NCBI GenBank assembly: GCA_945897655.1
Contig: CAMDHB010000134.1
Span: forward strand, 1 to 8,564
Direction of reading: 5' to 3'
Length of the DNA: 8,564 nt
Source of the DNA: Pseudorhodobacter antarcticus
GTDB taxonomy: Bacteria; Pseudomonadota; Alphaproteobacteria; Rhodobacterales; Rhodobacteraceae
This document shows, in pieces, positions 5,149-8,564 of the stretch; positions within the stretch are counted from its first letter, which is position 1; each line of letters starts with the position of its first letter. The notes beneath the pieces were generated by a model, which saw only the letters and a list, made by a program, of their open reading frames with translations, searched no databases and was not told the DNA's origin. Made by a program: the position numbers and the translations under genes.

Positions 5149-7470
5149 CTACCCCTGCACCGTCGCCGCAAGGTCGTTCAGCGAGAACGGCTTGGGCAGG
5201 AAGACTGAATTCGGGATTCGCGCCTGATTTTCTGAAAGCGCATCCTCGGCATAGCCTGACACAAAGATCACCTTCACATTCGGACGGTCAACCAGCGCCT
5301 TTCTTACCCAACTTGGCCCGTCCATGCCCGGCATCACCACATCGGTCACAAAGACATCGACCGACAGCGTCGGGTCCTCCAACGCCTTCAGCGCCTCCTC
5401 GGCATTCTCGGCCTCAAGCACGGTATAGCCGCGCAGGCGCAACGCGCGGCTGGCAAAAGCACGAACTGGGGCCTCGTCCTCGACCAGCAGGACCACGCCC
5501 TCGCCCTGCCTGACCACGATCTTGCGGGCGACGGGGGCGTCCACCTCACCCTGTCCATCATGGATGGGGAAGTACAACTGGAACAGCGACCCCACGCCTT
5601 CGGTCGAATCCACAAAGATGAAGCCGCCAGACTGCTTCATGATCCCGTAGGCCGTCGACAGGCCAAGCCCCGTCCCCTCGCCCACCTTCTTGGTGGTGAA
5701 GAACGGCTCAAAGATCTTTTGCAGCCGGTCTTCGGGAATGCCCGTGCCGGTGTCACGCACCCGGATCAGGGCATAATCGCCCGCAGGAACCGTGGCACGG
5801 TCCCGTGTCATGGGCTCCGGCAGCGTCACCGCCTCAGACTCCAACCGAATGGTGCCTCCCCCCGGCATGGCATCGCGAGCATTCACCACAAGGTTCATCA
5901 GCACCTGTTCCAACTGCCGCCGGTCCGCCCGGATCGCCCCAAGCCCTGCCCCATGCGACAATTGCAGCCTGATCCGTTCACCCACCAGCCGGTTCAAGAG
6001 ATGGGCAAGGTCTGACAGTACATCCTGCAGGTCCAACCGCTCAGGCTTCAACGTCTGTTTGCGCGAAAAGGCCAGCAACTGCCCCACCAGCGCCGCCGCC
6101 CGGTTGGCGTTCTGATGGATCTGCACCAGATCGGCATAATCCGGATGTTCCCGTTCGTGTCGCAGCAGCAGCAGGTCACAGTGCCCCGAGATTGCGGTCA
6201 GCAAGTTGTTGAAATCATGCGCCACGCCGCCCGCCAACTGGCCAATGGCCTGCATCTTCTGGCTTTGGACAAACTGCGCTTCCAGCGTTTTCAGCGCCGT
6301 TGCGTCCTGCAGCACCGCCAGAATCCCCGGCCGACCCTGCTCGACAATGCGCCGCAGTGTCACCTGCAAGAACACCTCGCCCTCCAACAACCGGGCGCGC
6401 AACACCTCAGACCGGCTGGGGCTGCGCTCGCTTGCGATGTCGTCCAGCCAGTCGGCCACCGGACGGCCAAGCCCCTCAAACAGGCTGTGGAACACTTCGC
6501 TTTGCCCGACCTCCAGCTTCAACAACCCCCGCGCCGCCGCATTGGCCAAAATCATCGTGCCATCCGGGGCGAACTTGGCCAGGGGCACCGGCACCTGTTC
6601 AAAATCGGCCATCGTGTTGACGTGCACCGAGCTTTGCGCCACCGGCAGCAGATAAATCTCCCGCCGCTCTCCGGGCCCTTCAACCTCGGCCAGAACGGCG
6701 CGCACGGGTCCCTCGGCCGCGGAAACCTCGACCTCCTCGCCCGAATGCAGGACGGGGGTCGTGAAAATACGGTCCAACCGCTTGGGCCGCCCGCCAAGAA
6801 GCCGGCGCATCGCTTCATTCGTGAACAGAACCACGCCGGCCTTGTTCGCGGTCAGCATCGGCAGGCTCAGGCTTTCCGCACCCCGCCCCGCGGTACTGCG
6901 ATCCTGAAACTCCTCCAACCGCCACAAAAAGCGGTCTTCGGCAATCTGGTGCACGGCAAGCCGGGTGTGACCCCGCCGTGTCACCACATCCTCACGCCCA
7001 AAGCCCACATGGGCGGCCCGGTTTTGCAGCCGGTACAGCACGGAGGAGGGCGATGCGAAATGCTGGTTCAGCGCCGAGACCAGCGATGTCCCGGCATCCG
7101 CCTTGAACCGGGCCAGGGCCGTGTCATTCTGGTACAGGATCTGGCCATGCCGATCGGTCATGTAGCAAGGTGCCGCATCCTTGCCGACCAGCGCCACGAT
7201 CTGGGCCAGACGCACCCCATCACGCCGCCGTTCAAGATAGGTTCGCAGCCGCAGGCCCAGCACCAGAACACCCATCGTCATCGCGGCAATCGTGGCCCCA
7301 AGGCGCAGCATGACATCGGTTGAGACGACGGAAACCACAGCGGCCCCCAGGACCACCGCCAGCAGCAACAGCACGGGCGCCAGGTTCTGGCGTTTGCCCG
7401 TGACCGCGCCACCCAGTCCCGCCATTGAAATGGCCACATCAGTCCCCTTTGGATTCCTGTTGCGCCCCAT
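5149..7470 (-). CDS. cckA: Hybrid histidine kinase CckA (CtrA phosphorelay)
   Basis: CckA phosphorylates, or as a phosphatase drains, the ChpT-CtrA relay at the inner membrane. In Rhodobacteraceae CtrA controls motility, gene transfer agents and quorum-linked traits. In this 773-residue frame there are two membrane segments (about 31-50 and 54-74) and then a PAS-like sensor region (about 90-395). The HisKA helix GQLAGGVAHDFNNLLT has the phospho-accepting His418. The ATPase domain has an N-box around MNLVVNARDAM (525-535), G1 DTGTGIP (573-579) and G2 GEGTGLGL (597-604). The C-terminal receiver has acidic E664/D665, phospho-acceptor D710, S738 and K760. All key residues are present. ATG 7470 has a poor RBS. 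An in-frame GTG at 7437 has AAAGGGG 6 nt upstream and would give 762 residues, so the true start may be 7437. It is longer than Caulobacter CckA (691), probably because of the sensor region. There is no clear terminator in the 33-bp convergent gap, only a weak CGGGC/GCCCG hairpin. Confidence 0.93.
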   Translation of the reverse strand: MGRNRNPKGTDVAISMAGLGGAVTGKRQNLAPVLLLLAVVLGAAVVSVVSTDVMLRLGATIAAMTMGVLVLGLRLRTYLERRRDGVRLAQIVALVGKDAAPCYMTDRHGQILYQNDTALARFKADAGTSLVSALNQHFASPSSVLYRLQNRAAHVGFGREDVVTRRGHTRLAVHQIAEDRFLWRLEEFQDRSTAGRGAESLSLPMLTANKAGVVLFTNEAMRRLLGGRPKRLDRIFTTPVLHSGEEVEVSAAEGPVRAVLAEVEGPGERREIYLLPVAQSSVHVNTMADFEQVPVPLAKFAPDGTMILANAAARGLLKLEVGQSEVFHSLFEGLGRPVADWLDDIASERSPSRSEVLRARLLEGEVFLQVTLRRIVEQGRPGILAVLQDATALKTLEAQFVQSQKMQAIGQLAGGVAHDFNNLLTAISGHCDLLLLRHEREHPDYADLVQIHQNANRAAALVGQLLAFSRKQTLKPERLDLQDVLSDLAHLLNRLVGERIRLQLSHGAGLGAIRADRRQLEQVLMNLVVNARDAMPGGGTIRLESEAVTLPEPMTRDRATVPAGDYALIRVRDTGTGIPEDRLQKIFEPFFTTKKVGEGTGLGLSTAYGIMKQSGGFIFVDSTEGVGSLFQLYFPIHDGQGEVDAPVARKIVVRQGEGVVLLVEDEAPVRAFASRALRLRGYTVLEAENAEEALKALEDPTLSVDVFVTDVVMPGMDGPSWVRKALVDRPNVKVIFVSGYAEDALSENQARIPNSVFLPKPFSLNDLAATVQG
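7438..7450 (-). promoter_or_regulatory. Strong RBS pointing to a downstream GTG start of cckA
   Basis: AAAGGGG (7450-7444) is followed by a 6-nt spacer and GTG (7437-7435), in frame with cckA. The upstream ATG at 7470 has only GGCGG one base before it, too close to act as a Shine-Dalgarno. Starting at 7437 would remove 11 residues that carry no conserved motif and keep both membrane segments. Confidence 0.5.
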
Positions 7471-7485
7471 ACCGCCGAATAAGTG

Positions 7486-7501
7486 TTAACGGCACCTTAA
7501 C
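7486..7501 (-). promoter_or_regulatory. Exact CtrA binding site upstream of cckA
   Basis: The plus strand reads TTAA-CGGCACC-TTAAC. The minus strand, within 7501-7485, reads TTAA-GGTGCCG-TTAAC. Both match the full CtrA consensus TTAA-N7-TTAAC. The site lies 15 bp before ATG 7470, or 48 bp before the better-supported GTG 7437. CtrA-activated promoters usually place this site over the -35 region, so the transcript would start near 7460 and GTG 7437 would be the usable start. If transcription starts upstream instead, the site would act as a repressor operator. Binding is inferred from sequence alone. Confidence 0.7.
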
Positions 7502-7517
7502 CGGGTCGCGCAAATCG

Positions 7518-7532
7518 GAACAAACTGCAAAA
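7518..7532 (-). promoter_or_regulatory. Degenerate LexA-like element upstream of cckA
   Basis: On the minus strand TTTT-GCAGTTT-GTTC has one perfect GTTC half-site and a half-site with two mismatches, at the 7-bp spacing of the alphaproteobacterial LexA box. It overlaps the T run of the upstream terminator, so the T-rich half may be coincidental. It is noted because LexA repression of cckA has been reported in Rhodobacter capsulatus. Confidence 0.25.
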
Positions 7533-7546
7533 AACCCGTCAGGGTT
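7529..7546 (-). terminator. Compact terminator overlapping the methyltransferase stop codon
   Basis: The minus strand reads AACCC-TGAC-GGGTT followed by more T, giving a run of six T after GGG. The stem is only 5 bp but is followed by a clear T tract. The TGA stop of the methyltransferase gene lies in the TGAC loop. This would insulate cckA from read-through. Confidence 0.55.
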
Positions 7547-8564
7547 GTGCGGATATCTCAACCGACTGCGTCAGCTTTGCAACAAAGAATCCGTCGCCGC
7601 CCTGCAAAGGCGAAAACCGCGTTTGAAATGACGCGGTCCAGCCGGGGTGGCGGGCCAGGAACGCAGCGATCTGCGCCTCATTCTCATCCCTCAGCAGCGA
7701 ACAGGTGGCATAGGCCAAAACACCGCCTCGTGCCACCAGCGTCACACAGCGGTCCAGGATCGCAGCCTGCGTTTGGGTCAGCGTGGCCAGACCCTCGGGC
7801 GTCAACGCCCACTTGCCCTGCGGATCGCGCCTCCACGACCCCGACCCAGAACAGGGCACATCCATCAAGACCAGATCATAGGGGCCAACCGGATCCGACA
7901 CGATCCGCACCTTGGCCCCGGCCCGGGCGGCCCGGTCCGGCAGGCCCGTCATCCGCTGCTGGGCGGCATCATGGGCATCCACCACCAGACCCGCCGCCGC
8001 CATCGCCAGCGTCTTGCCACCACCCCCGGCGCAATAATCCAGAACCCGCATCCCGCGCCGCAGGTCCAGCGCCTCAATCACGGCTTGCGAGGAGGCATCC
8101 TGCAACTCCACCAGCCCCTCCAGATAGGCCGAAGAATTCTGCACTTTTCGTTCGTTTTCAATCACCTTTACGGCGGTCTTCACCCAACTTACAGGCTCGG
8201 CCCCAATGCCGTCCTGTGCCAGACGGGCCAAAGCCGCCTCCTGCGTGATCCGCGCCACATTCACCCGCAGATAAACCGGCGCCCGGTGCTGCATCGCCCG
8301 CATCGTGGCCTCGTAATCCCCCCCCAAACTGGCCCTCAGCCCCGGGGCCAGCCAGTCCGGCACGTCCAGCGCCTCGTCCCCCTCCGGCAATCGCCCGGCT
8401 TCCCCGGCCTCCACCACAGCCGGCGCATGGCCCTGCCCGGTGAACAGGCTGGCCGGGTCCTGCCCCTGCGCCCTGACCAGCCCCAACACCAACCCCCGCC
8501 CCGTCATCCCCCCGCCCAAAGCCGCAAAAGACCGCCGGCACCGCAGCGCCGCAAAGACCAGATC
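7539..8564 (-). CDS. RsmB/NOL1-type rRNA cytosine-C5 methyltransferase (partial, N terminus outside window)
   Basis: The visible 341 residues belong to a SAM-dependent RNA m5C methyltransferase of the RsmB/NOP2/Sun family, which in the RsmB case modifies 16S rRNA. Seen in order are the end of a NusB-like helical region (DLVFAALRCRRSFAALGGGM), the RNA-binding-type segment YLRVNVARIT, ELQDASSQ, motif I DYCAGGGGKT (about 176-185) for SAM, motif IV DVPCSGSG with Cys near 238, and motif VI ATCSLLRDENE with Cys near 288. The two Cys residues are the releasing and catalytic pair of the family. The frame stays open to the right edge and reads family-like sequence there, so a TTG at 8519 is not the start and the gene continues beyond 8564. 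It lies upstream of cckA on the same strand with a terminator between them. Which rRNA position it methylates cannot be told; RsmB versus a paralogue such as RsmF is unresolved. Confidence 0.9.
   Translation of the reverse strand, partial: DLVFAALRCRRSFAALGGGMTGRGLVLGLVRAQGQDPASLFTGQGHAPAVVEAGEAGRLPEGDEALDVPDWLAPGLRASLGGDYEATMRAMQHRAPVYLRVNVARITQEAALARLAQDGIGAEPVSWVKTAVKVIENERKVQNSSAYLEGLVELQDASSQAVIEALDLRRGMRVLDYCAGGGGKTLAMAAAGLVVDAHDAAQQRMTGLPDRAARAGAKVRIVSDPVGPYDLVLMDVPCSGSGSWRRDPQGKWALTPEGLATLTQTQAAILDRCVTLVARGGVLAYATCSLLRDENEAQIAAFLARHPGWTASFQTRFSPLQGGDGFFVAKLTQSVEISAQP

Noticed and set aside
6115..7323. 402-codon plus-strand open frame opposite cckA
   Set aside because: Composition is dominated by Gln, His, Arg and Pro and there is no domain. 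It mirrors codon bias in cckA.
7547..8248. Plus-strand open frame (233 codons) opposite the methyltransferase gene
   Set aside because: Pro/Arg/Ser-rich low-complexity translation, antisense to conserved methyltransferase motifs.
8517..8519. TTG as start of the methyltransferase gene
   Set aside because: The frame stays open to the window edge and the upstream residues look like the family's NusB-like region, so the gene continues outside the window.

Overview
The window is GC-rich core chromosome of an alphaproteobacterium, most likely Rhodobacteraceae/Roseobacter group. The evidence is the alphaproteobacterial-type RecA beginning MATANLFEL, a membrane-bound hybrid kinase with the layout of CckA, recA next to alaS, and back-to-back TTCGAA-centred palindromes at a gene end. 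No mobile element, rRNA, tRNA, CRISPR array or phage gene was recognised. Almost all of the sequence is coding, and the longest non-coding gap is the 188 bp between recA and the sulfotransferase-like gene.

Layout from left to right. Positions 1-105 (+) hold the last 34 codons of typA/bipA, followed by a strong hairpin and two tandem palindromes (110-180) that separate it from the convergent gene. A minus-strand cluster follows. In transcription order it is recA (4339-3257, with its own terminator at 3248-3214), alaS (3130-479) and a small DUF1330-family gene (477-187) that starts 1 bp after the alaS stop. Divergent from recA is a 195-residue sulfotransferase-like protein (4528-5115, +). Convergent to that is cckA (5149-7470, -). 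Upstream of cckA on the same strand is an RsmB/NOL1-type rRNA cytosine methyltransferase that runs off the right edge (7539 to beyond 8564). Its hairpin terminator has the stop codon in the loop.

Most genes are housekeeping: translation (TypA, AlaRS, RsmB-like), recombination and the SOS response (RecA), and the CckA-ChpT-CtrA phosphorelay. The control regions are the most informative part. The 68 bp before cckA contain an exact TTAA-N7-TTAAC CtrA site that matches on both strands, plus a degenerate LexA-like GTTC-N7-GTTC element. The recA upstream region has a one-mismatch LexA box of the alphaproteobacterial type. This suggests CtrA feedback on its own top kinase and a possible SOS input into the same circuit. 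I found no undescribed multi-gene system. The novelty here is mostly regulatory and, less strongly, the uncharacterised sulfotransferase-like protein.
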